64,000 bases of DNA from Collinsella aerofaciens (GTDB lineage Bacteria > Actinomycetota > Coriobacteriia > Coriobacteriales > Coriobacteriaceae): NCBI RefSeq assembly GCF_015548375.1, contig NZ_JADMWW010000001.1, positions 1-64,000 on the forward strand, read 5' to 3'. A program made the position numbers and the translations under genes. This document shows positions 11,713 through 19,297 of the stretch, one piece after another (position 1 is the first letter of the stretch; every line of letters begins with the position of its first letter). The notes under the pieces were generated by a model. The model made no database searches. It saw only the letters and a program-made list of their open reading frames with translations, and was not told where the DNA came from.

Positions 11713-12626
11713 TAGCGCACCTCGCTAGAATCGACGCCGGGCACGCGGCGGCAGGAATACTCGTCCGTGGCAAACTTAGGCACTTGCACGCCCTCGAGCT
11801 CGCGGGCAAGCGCGGCCGAAAGCTCGATGCCGGCGGAGCGGCGCACGGCCTGCACGGCAAGCGGGGCCGAGATGCGGCGGCGGTAGTCGGCCGAGCCCCA
11901 CATGTTGGTGCCGTAGCTCAGCGCGCGCACGGACGCGGCCAGGGAGCGCAGCTCGTCCTCGGAAGGCCGCTCGTTCACCAGGCCGCATGCCTCGCCCTGC
12001 AGCAGGGTCGCACGCAGCGGGCGGGCGCCCACGGTGACATGCCAGCTGTTGTCCCACCAGGCGGCGGTGACATTGAGCGAGGGGAAGTCGGTCGCGGCCT
12101 TGCGCACAGCCTCATAGCTTGCGCGGTACTCGTGCTTAACGACCACCACGTGCTCGATCACGTCGCGCACGTAGCCCATGTCCACGAACTCGGCGAGCGG
12201 CACGCGACCGGCACCCGTCAGCTCAACATAGGAATCGAGCGCGAGAAAGGCGGAGAGAACGTCCGAGAAGCCAAAGCGGCCGTAGATGCTGCCGCCCACC
12301 GTGGCGGTATTGCGCAGCTGCACGCCCACGATGTCATGGACGGCGAACTCAAAGACATTGTTGACAAGCACGTTGAGCCCGGCATGACGCTCGAGCTGGC
12401 GCAGGGTGCACATGGCACCGATGCGAAACTCGGTCTCGGTCTCCTCGATCTGATCGAGTCCGCAGGCCGAAAGGTCAATCGCCGTCGCCACGCGACGCGA
12501 ACCCAGGCGCATCCAGATGCCGCCGCCCACAATCTTGTTGTTGCGGTTCTTCTGTAAGAGCTCATAGGCTTCGGCCGCGTTTCCAACACGGACGTAGGTA
12601 CCGAACTTGAGCACGTTCTCCCCCAT
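11712..12626 (-). CDS. Molybdenum hydroxylase FAD-binding subunit
   Basis: FAD-containing subunit of the xanthine dehydrogenase family, which passes electrons from the iron-sulfur domains to an acceptor. The N-terminal flavin loop IVGGGIWMRLGSR and the second loop QLRNTATVGGSIYG followed by FSDVLSAFLALDS match the family. The C-terminal CO-dehydrogenase-flavoprotein-like domain begins around residue 190. At 304 residues its length is typical. It is the first gene of a two-gene operon whose stop overlaps the start of the catalytic fusion by one base, so translation is probably coupled. Confidence 0.88.
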   Translation of the reverse strand: MGENVLKFGTYVRVGNAAEAYELLQKNRNNKIVGGGIWMRLGSRRVATAIDLSACGLDQIEETETEFRIGAMCTLRQLERHAGLNVLVNNVFEFAVHDIVGVQLRNTATVGGSIYGRFGFSDVLSAFLALDSYVELTGAGRVPLAEFVDMGYVRDVIEHVVVVKHEYRASYEAVRKAATDFPSLNVTAAWWDNSWHVTVGARPLRATLLQGEACGLVNERPSEDELRSLAASVRALSYGTNMWGSADYRRRISAPLAVQAVRRSAGIELSAALARELEGVQVPKFATDEYSCRRVPGVDSSEVR

Positions 12627-12705
12627 CTCTTCACTTGTCCAGTACTTTTAAGTGTACCAAACGAGGAGCCGCACACCGTTTTAGGACAAAATCCACCCAC
12701 CCATC

Positions 12706-12780
12706 CATAACTTGCGGTGATATACGGACTGATTAGCCGTTCTGGGACGCTAAACAGTCCGTATATCACCGCAAGTTATG
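12706..12780. repeat. Palindromic repeat family A, copy 2
   Basis: The arms (first half CATAACTTGCGGTGATATAC) form a perfect stem of 26 pairs around a 23-base loop. Compared with the other copies this one has CTTGCGG/CCGCAAG instead of GTTGCGG/CCGCAAC, and GATATAC/GTATATC in both arms. Both changes are matched on the opposite arm, so pairing is kept. It lies between the hydroxylase operon and gdhA. Confidence 0.88.
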
Positions 12781-12798
12781 AGGAGTCCTCCGGGATAG

Positions 12799-12832
12799 AA
12801 AAGGCTCCCAGCCAAGATGACTGGAAGCCTTC
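12799..12832 (-). terminator. Terminator after gdhA
   Basis: On the minus strand GGCTTCCAGTC / GGCTGGGAGCC forms an imperfect stem followed by TTTTCT, 24 bases after the gdhA stop. Confidence 0.8.
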
Positions 12833-12856
12833 CTCGATGCTATGTCGAGCGAAGAA

Positions 12857-14212
12857 TTAGCAGACGCCCTGAGCGAGCATGGCGTCGGCGACCTTCAGGA
12901 AGCCGGCGATGTTGGCGCCCATGACGAAGTTGCCCTCCTCGCCGTACTCCTTGGCGGTGTCGTCCACGTTGTGGAACATGCCGCGCATGAGCTGCTCGAG
13001 CTTGCCGTCGACCTCCTCGAAGGTCCAGGACAGGTGCTCGGCGTTCTGGCTCATCTCCAAGCCGGACACGAGCACGCCGCCGGCGTTGGCAGCCTTACCG
13101 GGCATAAAGGCGACGCCGTGCTCCTGGAAGTAGGTCGTGGCCTCGATGGTCGTGGGCATGTTCGCGCCCTCACCGACCACCTTGCAGCCGTTGGCGACGA
13201 GTGCCTGGGCGTCCTCGAGCAGCAGCGTGTTCTCGCGAGCGCAGGGCAGCGCGATATCGCAGGGAAGCTGCCACACGCCGCGGCCGTCGCCCTCGTGCCA
13301 CGTGGCATTGGGCTTCTCGTCGACATACATAGCGAGCGTAACGCCCTTGTCGTGGCCGGAGCGCTTCTTGTTGTAGACATGCTCGAGCACGGTGTAGTCG
13401 ATGCCGTCGGGATCCTCGACCCAGCCATGGGTGTCGGAGCAGGCCAGCACCTTGCCGCCGAGCTGGGAGACCTTCTGGACCGCGTAGATGGCGACGTTAC
13501 CGGAGCCGTGAACGACGACGTTCTTGCCCTCGAAGGAGTCGCCGCGGCTCTTGAGGTACTCGTCCACAAAGTAGGCCAGGCCGTAGCCGGTGGCCTCGGT
13601 ACGGGCGAGCGAGCCGCCAAAAGAGAGGCCCTTGCCGGTAAGGACGCCGGTCCACTCATTGGTCAGGCGCTTGTACTGACCGAACAGGTAGGCAACCTCG
13701 CGGCCGCCAACGCCCAGGTCGCCGGCGGGAACGTCGGTGTTGGGGCCGATGTGGCGATAGAGCTCGGTCATGAAGGACTGGCAGAAGTGCATGATCTCGT
13801 TGTTGGACTTGCCCTTGGGGTCAAAGTCGGAACCGCCCTTGCCGCCGCCCATGGGAAGGGTGGTCAGGCTGTTCTTGAGGATCTGCTCCAGGCCCAGGAA
13901 CTTGAGCATGCCCAGGGTGACCGTCGGGTTAAAGCGCAGGCCGCCCTTGTAGGGTCCAATGGCAGAGTTGAACTCGACGCGGTAGCCGCGGTTGACCTGA
14001 ACCTTGCCCTGGTCGTCGACCCAGGGAACACGGAACATGACGATGCGCTCGGGCTCGACGAGGCGCTCAAGCAGGGCGGCCTCCTCGTACTCGGGATGGG
14101 CGTCGAGCGCCGGCTGGATGGTGCCGAGAATCTCGGTCGCGGCCTGGATGAACTCAGGCTGCTCGGGATAGCGGGCCTTGAGCTCGTCGAGAACTTTCTG
14201 CGTGTAGCTCAT
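12857..14212 (-). CDS. gdhA: Glutamate dehydrogenase (hexameric, NADP-type)
   Basis: Interconverts 2-oxoglutarate plus ammonia and glutamate in the cytoplasm. The catalytic-lysine region PMGGGKGGSDFDPKGK, the substrate loop YKGGLRFNPTV and a C-terminal Rossmann domain (VVHGSGNVAIYAVQ) are visible. The 451-residue length fits the hexameric family (about 445-450). The start at MSYTQKVLDEL is set by GGAGG nine bases upstream. It is a single-gene unit between a family A palindrome and a gene-free 256-base stretch. Confidence 0.95.
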   Translation of the reverse strand: MSYTQKVLDELKARYPEQPEFIQAATEILGTIQPALDAHPEYEEAALLERLVEPERIVMFRVPWVDDQGKVQVNRGYRVEFNSAIGPYKGGLRFNPTVTLGMLKFLGLEQILKNSLTTLPMGGGKGGSDFDPKGKSNNEIMHFCQSFMTELYRHIGPNTDVPAGDLGVGGREVAYLFGQYKRLTNEWTGVLTGKGLSFGGSLARTEATGYGLAYFVDEYLKSRGDSFEGKNVVVHGSGNVAIYAVQKVSQLGGKVLACSDTHGWVEDPDGIDYTVLEHVYNKKRSGHDKGVTLAMYVDEKPNATWHEGDGRGVWQLPCDIALPCARENTLLLEDAQALVANGCKVVGEGANMPTTIEATTYFQEHGVAFMPGKAANAGGVLVSGLEMSQNAEHLSWTFEEVDGKLEQLMRGMFHNVDDTAKEYGEEGNFVMGANIAGFLKVADAMLAQGVC

Positions 14213-14426
14213 GCTTCCTCCAATTGATGGAAAAGAAAAGTGTCGTTCGAGGCGCCCCATGCGCCGCGAGCTTTATCGAGTATGGATAATATCGCACTGT
14301 TGCAGCAAAGTTTCGCATAAGCCGACGAGCAGATGTTTCGTTTTGATTACGATGCAGGTAGAAGCGTTTTTGAGTGCCCAACGCGCAAATCGCGTGTTTC
14401 GAAGCTGTTTCGTCCACATGTTCCAA

Positions 14427-14468
14427 ACCACCACATTGGGGACAGGCACCTTTGTGGTGGTGTGGTGG
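14427..14468. repeat. Small inverted repeat with a GGGGACAGGCACC loop
   Basis: ACCACCACA can pair with either of two adjacent TGTGGTGG copies, giving two alternative hairpins around the loop TTGGGGACAGGCACCTTT. It abuts the stop codon of the DUF3343 gene and may help end that transcript, although no good T-run follows on the minus strand. It resembles a dispersed extragenic palindrome. Confidence 0.5.
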
Positions 14469-14864
14469 CTAGAGGACGAGCTGATGGTAGTCGGCAGGGG
14501 CTATGCGGCCCTCGGTGGCGGCTCGGAAGGCGGCGAGCGCATCGCCCGAGAATGGCATGGCCCAGCACAGCCCGCAGCCTGCGGTAATGGAGCCGGGCAG
14601 TGGCATGATGCGCCCGGGCACACCGGCGGCAAGACACAGCTGTTCGCATTCCATCACATCGAAGGTGCTATCGAACGACACGATAATCTTGCGCTCGTGG
14701 TCGAGGGCATCACCGGATGGGCCTTCGCGGTGTGCCTCACGATACGCCGCGGCGGCCGCTTCCTCTTCCGCAGTATGTCCACAGCCACCGCAGCCGCAGG
14801 TACAGGGCTCGGAACCATCGCAAGTGCAAGGCTCTCCCGTGTCGGGACAAATATCGTGAGACAT
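14469..14864 (-). CDS. DUF3343 protein with cysteine-rich N-terminus (putative Se/S carrier)
   Basis: The C-terminal 80 residues form a DUF3343 domain: KIIVSFDSTFDVMECEQLCL, then AAGVPGRIMPLPGSITAGCG LCW. DUF3343 proteins are thought to handle selenium or sulfur, as inferred from genome context in the literature and not from chemistry. Unusually, about 30 N-terminal residues carry seven cysteines (C6, C13, C15, C21, C23, C25, C28), with the word EPCTC nearly repeated, and an alanine/glutamate linker follows. That suggests metal or selenide binding. It is 15 bases downstream of mobA and in the same direction as selA-selB-selC. A second, shorter DUF3343 protein is at 42429. Confidence 0.8.
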   Translation of the reverse strand: MSHDICPDTGEPCTCDGSEPCTCGCGGCGHTAEEEAAAAAYREAHREGPSGDALDHERKIIVSFDSTFDVMECEQLCLAAGVPGRIMPLPGSITAGCGLCWAMPFSGDALAAFRAATEGRIAPADYHQLVL

Positions 14865-14879
14865 GGTAACTCCAATCGT

Positions 14880-15512
14880 CTAGGCGAGTAACTCGGCCGC
14901 CGCAAACTCCTCGGGCGTATTGACGTTTTCGAAGCAGAGCGTCGAGCCCGCGGCCTTAACAATCTGCGGCTCATCCATATAACCGGCCTGAACGCGATTG
15001 ATCAGGCAGCGAATGCGCTGGCGGTCGCAGGCAAGCAGCTCTTGGGCAACCGGCGCACAAGCGTCACGGCGCCAGACGGCGCAAAGCGGCTCAATCCCCC
15101 GCTCCTCGCGCGGCACGCACACGTCGAGCGCCTCGGCCTCAACACGATCGGCAAGCGCGCCGATGAGTTCCGGCGAGACAAACGGCATATCACAGGCGAC
15201 GATCGCCACGAGCGGCAGCCGGGCCGCAGTCAGCGAACTCGCGATGCCGCGCATGGCACCCGCCGACCCCTCAAGGTCCGGCACTATTCGCGGCACCAGG
15301 CCGCCAAACGCGTGCTCCTCAAGATAGGCAAGCTCGCTGGGACGCGAAGTCGTCACGACCAACTCGCCGGCAACTGGCGCCAGCCGACCCAGCACGCGCT
15401 CGATGAGCGGTTCGCCGCAAAACGTCATGCGCGCCTTATCGCGGCCCATGCGTGAGGACAGCCCGCCCGCTTGGACGACGCAAGAAAGATCGATCCGTCT
15501 TACGGTAGTCAT
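14880..15512 (-). CDS. mobA: Molybdenum cofactor guanylyltransferase MobA
   Basis: Transfers GMP from GTP to molybdopterin, making the bis-MGD cofactor needed by FdhF-type enzymes. The nucleotidyltransferase signature VVQAGGLSSRMGRDKARM is at the N-terminus. The metal-site word ACDMPFVSPELI and the C-terminal NVNTPEEF are also characteristic. The frame is open far upstream across the selC tRNA, so the true start is taken as MTTVRRIDLS, giving 210 residues and a GGGGG ribosome site about 11 bases before. Its position beside selC-selB-selA fits a role in making a molybdenum selenoenzyme. Confidence 0.88.
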   Translation of the reverse strand: MTTVRRIDLSCVVQAGGLSSRMGRDKARMTFCGEPLIERVLGRLAPVAGELVVTTSRPSELAYLEEHAFGGLVPRIVPDLEGSAGAMRGIASSLTAARLPLVAIVACDMPFVSPELIGALADRVEAEALDVCVPREERGIEPLCAVWRRDACAPVAQELLACDRQRIRCLINRVQAGYMDEPQIVKAAGSTLCFENVNTPEEFAAAELLA

Positions 15513-15666
15513 ACGGCAAAACACCCCCATCGGCATGCTCGAAACCCGGTGCACGAAGCTAAATACCGCCGCCGAAATAGCGGCACTACGAAAAGCTCGT
15601 GCAAAAACAAAACAGCGCCTTTGCGGCACGCAGCAAGACCGCGAGCACAAAAGCGCTGGTAGCGTA

Positions 15667-15763
15667 TGGCGGGAACGTATGTGAATCGAACACATCCAAG
15701 ACGTTTTGCACGCCTCGCAACGGTTTTGAGGACCGCGGAGCCCACCGGAGCCCATCCGTTCCC
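15667..15763 (-). tRNA. selC: tRNA-Sec (anticodon UCA)
   Basis: The minus strand begins GGGAACGGATGGGCTCCGG, has the anticodon loop CCTCAAAA giving UCA, a long variable arm, the T-arm TTCGATTC, and ends CGTTCCCGCCA. The length of 97 bases, long acceptor/T stack and UCA anticodon identify selenocysteine tRNA. It lies 36 bases after selB and just upstream of mobA. Confidence 0.95.
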
Positions 15764-15799
15764 AAGTGCGGCGGTATTTTACCAAACCGAGCAGCCAAT

Positions 15800-17767
15800 C
15801 TAGCGCAGGGAGCGCAGGCCGCCGGCATCCTTGTCGAGCACCGTAAAGCGCACGGCATCTAGGTGCTCCAAGATGCTGATGGCGCGTTTGCGCGACACAC
15901 CCAGGGCCTCGCGCAGCACGCTCGTGGTGGCAGCGCCGCCGGCTGCCTCTATGGCGGCGGCGACAAGCTCACGCGCATGGGACTCGGCGGCAGCGGACAG
16001 GGCAACGTCGCGCTCGACCTTAACGATCGAGCGGTTGAGCGAAAGCTCGCGCAGGGCACGCGTCATGGTGTCGCGACCGAGCTGCAGCTGTTCGCCCACC
16101 TCGGGAAGCGCCGGTGCATCCAGGCCAGCCTCGTCAAGCAGCGCGACGATGCGCTTGCAAGCCTCTCGCACCACGCGTGCCGCCGCGGCGGCCGAATGCG
16201 GATCGAATACCTCGGCGCCCTCGGCGGCGCACACGCCACGGGAGCAGCCCTCGGCAATCAGGGCCGCGGCAACGCCTTCATCAGCGGCAGGCCACGCAGC
16301 ATGGGCAACGGCGCCGGGCGTAAAGCCCGTCTCCTTGGGAGCCGCCGCGTGCATGGCCGACAGGGTCGCCGCAAGGGCATCCATCGCGGCGTCGAGCACC
16401 GCGGCGTCCGCCAAGAGGTCCGCGTCACCCACGGCAAGCTTGCGAACGGAGCCCTGCGCCACCAATCCGCGCAGTGCGGCATCGACCTCGCCGACACCAA
16501 GATCCAAAGCCTCGGCAGCATTAACCGCCGTAACCGGCAGCGTCTGCAACGCCAGCCAAGCGCCCACACCGCCCGCGATATCGCCGGACTCGAGCGCCGC
16601 ATACAGCGCACGCTCTCCTTCGGCAAGCTCGCGCGAGCGACGGCAGCGTGAAAGCAGCACGCGCCCGCCGCCAACAAGCATCACGGGCGAATAGGACAGC
16701 ACCACGGCATGGTCCCCGGCACGTAGCGGCAGCGAGTTTTCCAAGCGCACCTGAACGATACGGGTCTCGCCCACCGCCATGGGGGCCTCACCCTCCATGA
16801 ACATGATGCGACCGACAACCTCGGCCGTACCCGCCATCACGTGCACACGCGCACCCGACTCGAGCACACGCGGCTTGGCTCCCTCGCGACCCAAATACGT
16901 AAACGCCATCATAAAGCGCATCGTCTGGCCAAAGCGGCCCGTCACGCCGAGCATCTCACCGCGATCGAGCGCGGCGACACCATCGCCCACCAAGTTGAGC
17001 GCCACACGCTGACCGGGCAGTGCTCGCGGCGTATCGCCGTGCACCTGAATCCCGCGCACGCGACAGACCGTACGCGACGGCAAAGCCATCAACTCGTCGC
17101 CCACCGCAACCGGCGCATCGTGCAACGTTCCCGTCACGACAGTGCCGACGCCCTTGATCGTAAAGCAGCGGTCAATCGGCAGACGCGGCGCGGCATCAGT
17201 GAGCTCGGCACGGGCACGGCAGGCATCCCAGCAAGCGGCAACCTGCTCGTCGAGCACGGCGAGCAGCCTTTCAATCCCCTCGCCTGTCTTGGACGACACA
17301 GGCACGATCGGCGCGTCCGCAAACACGGTACCCGACAAAAAGTCATCGACATCGAGCTCGGCAAGCTCGGTCATCTCGGCATCGGCAAGGTCGCACATCG
17401 TCAGCGCGACCACCATATGCGTAACGCCCAGCAGCTCCAGCACGTGCACGTGCTCGCGCGTCTGCGGCATCACGCCCTCGACGGCAGAAACCACCAGCAC
17501 GGCAACGTCGATGCCCGTGGCGCCCTGCACCATGGCGCGCAGGTAATGCGCGTGGCCCGGCACGTCGACCAGGCCGACGATCTTGCCACTCGGCAGCGCC
17601 AACTCGCCAAAGCCCAGCTCCACGGTCATACCGCGACGGCGCTCAACCTCCAGACGATCGGGATTCTTGCCGGTCAGTGCCTCGATCAATGCCGACTTAC
17701 CATGGTCAACGTGACCCGCCGTGCCAACGATAACGGGACACTCCACCAGCGCCTGAACCTCACTCAT
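15800..17767 (-). CDS. selB: Selenocysteine-specific elongation factor SelB
   Basis: A GTPase that carries Sec-tRNA-Sec to UGA codons by binding the SECIS hairpin in the mRNA. G1 is GHVDHGKSALIEAL near residue 20, G3 is DVPGHAHYLRAM, and a domain II/III tract follows. The C-terminal third (about residues 430-655) would form the winged helices that bind SECIS. Its 655 residues compare well with E. coli SelB (614). The start overlaps the selA stop by four bases (ATGA). It should decode the UGA codons of fdhF (35933) and selD (44383). Confidence 0.96.
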   Translation of the reverse strand: MSEVQALVECPVIVGTAGHVDHGKSALIEALTGKNPDRLEVERRRGMTVELGFGELALPSGKIVGLVDVPGHAHYLRAMVQGATGIDVAVLVVSAVEGVMPQTREHVHVLELLGVTHMVVALTMCDLADAEMTELAELDVDDFLSGTVFADAPIVPVSSKTGEGIERLLAVLDEQVAACWDACRARAELTDAAPRLPIDRCFTIKGVGTVVTGTLHDAPVAVGDELMALPSRTVCRVRGIQVHGDTPRALPGQRVALNLVGDGVAALDRGEMLGVTGRFGQTMRFMMAFTYLGREGAKPRVLESGARVHVMAGTAEVVGRIMFMEGEAPMAVGETRIVQVRLENSLPLRAGDHAVVLSYSPVMLVGGGRVLLSRCRRSRELAEGERALYAALESGDIAGGVGAWLALQTLPVTAVNAAEALDLGVGEVDAALRGLVAQGSVRKLAVGDADLLADAAVLDAAMDALAATLSAMHAAAPKETGFTPGAVAHAAWPAADEGVAAALIAEGCSRGVCAAEGAEVFDPHSAAAAARVVREACKRIVALLDEAGLDAPALPEVGEQLQLGRDTMTRALRELSLNRSIVKVERDVALSAAAESHARELVAAAIEAAGGAATTSVLREALGVSRKRAISILEHLDAVRFTVLDKDAGGLRSLR

Positions 17768-19221
17768 CGAGCAATCGCCTTCTCAACGCACGCGACGAGC
17801 GTCGAAGCCGCCGTCTCGATATCGCGGTCGCCCACGAGTGTACGCATGTCAAACAGGACGCGATCGTGCGAGGCGCGTGTGACGACCGGCGTGTCGAAAT
17901 CTTGGACGAGCGAGCGCTTGAGTGCGTCAACGGAAAGACGCTCATCGACGAGGCGCACGGCAACGCACATGGTAGGCAGCTCGACGGTAGGCAGCGAACC
18001 GCCGCCGGGAGTCGACGACTCCTCGACGATTTCCACCTGCACGGCGCGCGGGCAACCCACCTTATCGAGGCCCGCCACCATCAGCTCGCGCAGTTTGCGT
18101 GCGCGGCGCTCCAGATGAGCCTGCGGAAGCGTGAGCATGTTTAGCACCGGCACCTCGCGATGGGCCACATCCGCCCCATCCATGTAGATGCGCAGTGTAG
18201 CCTCGAGCGCCGCCAGTGCGAGCTTGCCCGGGCGTAGGGCACGCATAAGCGGATGCGACCCGCAGGCCTGGACCAGATCGCGACGGCCCATGATAATGCC
18301 CGCCTGTGCGGCACCGAGAAGCTTATCGCCCGAGCACGACACCAGATCGAGCCCTGCCGAAACCGAAGCCGGCGTGGTTTCTTCGCCGCCGCGCACCAAG
18401 ATGTCGTCGGGCAACAGCGCGCCCGAACCCTGGTCCTCGTAGAACAGCAGACCATGCTTGTGGGCCAGGGCGGCAAGCTCCCGAGAGCCCACTTCCTCGT
18501 GAAAGCCCTCGATGCGATAGTTGGAAGGATGGACCTTGAGGATCATCGCCGTATCGGGCGTGATGGCTTGCTCATAATCAGCCAGGTGCGTGCGGTTGGT
18601 GGCGCCGACCTCGACGAGTTTGGCGCCCGAAGCCGCCATGACATCGGGGATGCGGAAGCTGCCGCCGATCTCGACAAGCTCGCCGCGGCTGACGATGACC
18701 TCCTTGCCTGCGGCATGGGTCGCCAGCACCAGCAGCACAGCGGCGGCGTTGTTGTTAACGACCAGCGCGTCCTCGGCACCGGTAAGCGAGCGGATGAGCT
18801 GCGCGGCGTGCTCCTTGCGCGACCCGCGCGAGCAGGTGTCCACGCTGTACTCGAGCGTGCTGTAGCCACGCGCGACCTCGGCCACGGCCTTTGCCGCCGA
18901 CTCCGCGAGCGGGGCGCGACCCAAGTTGGTATGGATGACCACACCCGTGGCGTTGACGGCAGGGCGCAGGCTCGGCAGTGCGGATCGATGCGCACGCCAC
19001 TCGATGGCCGAGGCCAGGTCGCGCTTGGAACGCGGGGCGGCACCGGCACGAATCGCGGCGCGCTCCTCGTCGAGCTCGGCCGTGACGGCGGCATGCACCA
19101 CCGCGTCGCAGGTCTCCCCCGCCGCCTTCACAACCGGCCACTCTGCGAGCAGCTCGTTGACGGAAGGAATAGCGCGAAGGCGGGCGCGTACCTCATCGGA
19201 CATGTTCTGGCTATCGCTCAT
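17764..19221 (-). CDS. selA: L-seryl-tRNA(Sec) selenium transferase SelA
   Basis: A PLP enzyme that converts seryl-tRNA-Sec to selenocysteyl-tRNA-Sec using selenophosphate from SelD. The PLP lysine is K300 in DLVSCSGDKLLGAAQAG. Other landmarks are NATGVVIHTNLGRAPL and EDQGSGALL. The 485 residues fit a typical bacterial SelA. It is the first gene of the selA-selB-selC-mobA run. An AAAGG ribosome site lies before the chosen ATG. Confidence 0.96.
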   Translation of the reverse strand: MSDSQNMSDEVRARLRAIPSVNELLAEWPVVKAAGETCDAVVHAAVTAELDEERAAIRAGAAPRSKRDLASAIEWRAHRSALPSLRPAVNATGVVIHTNLGRAPLAESAAKAVAEVARGYSTLEYSVDTCSRGSRKEHAAQLIRSLTGAEDALVVNNNAAAVLLVLATHAAGKEVIVSRGELVEIGGSFRIPDVMAASGAKLVEVGATNRTHLADYEQAITPDTAMILKVHPSNYRIEGFHEEVGSRELAALAHKHGLLFYEDQGSGALLPDDILVRGGEETTPASVSAGLDLVSCSGDKLLGAAQAGIIMGRRDLVQACGSHPLMRALRPGKLALAALEATLRIYMDGADVAHREVPVLNMLTLPQAHLERRARKLRELMVAGLDKVGCPRAVQVEIVEESSTPGGGSLPTVELPTMCVAVRLVDERLSVDALKRSLVQDFDTPVVTRASHDRVLFDMRTLVGDRDIETAASTLVACVEKAIAR

Positions 19222-19297
19222 GTGCGACCTTTCAAAACCAAAGGTGAATCAATCGTTCGAACGTCAAACTATCAGCCAATTCGATCGGCTGAGTCAA

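Noticed and set aside
15513-15785. A longer MobA start upstream
   Set aside because: It would translate through the selC tRNA. The nucleotidyltransferase motif begins just after MTTVRRIDL.
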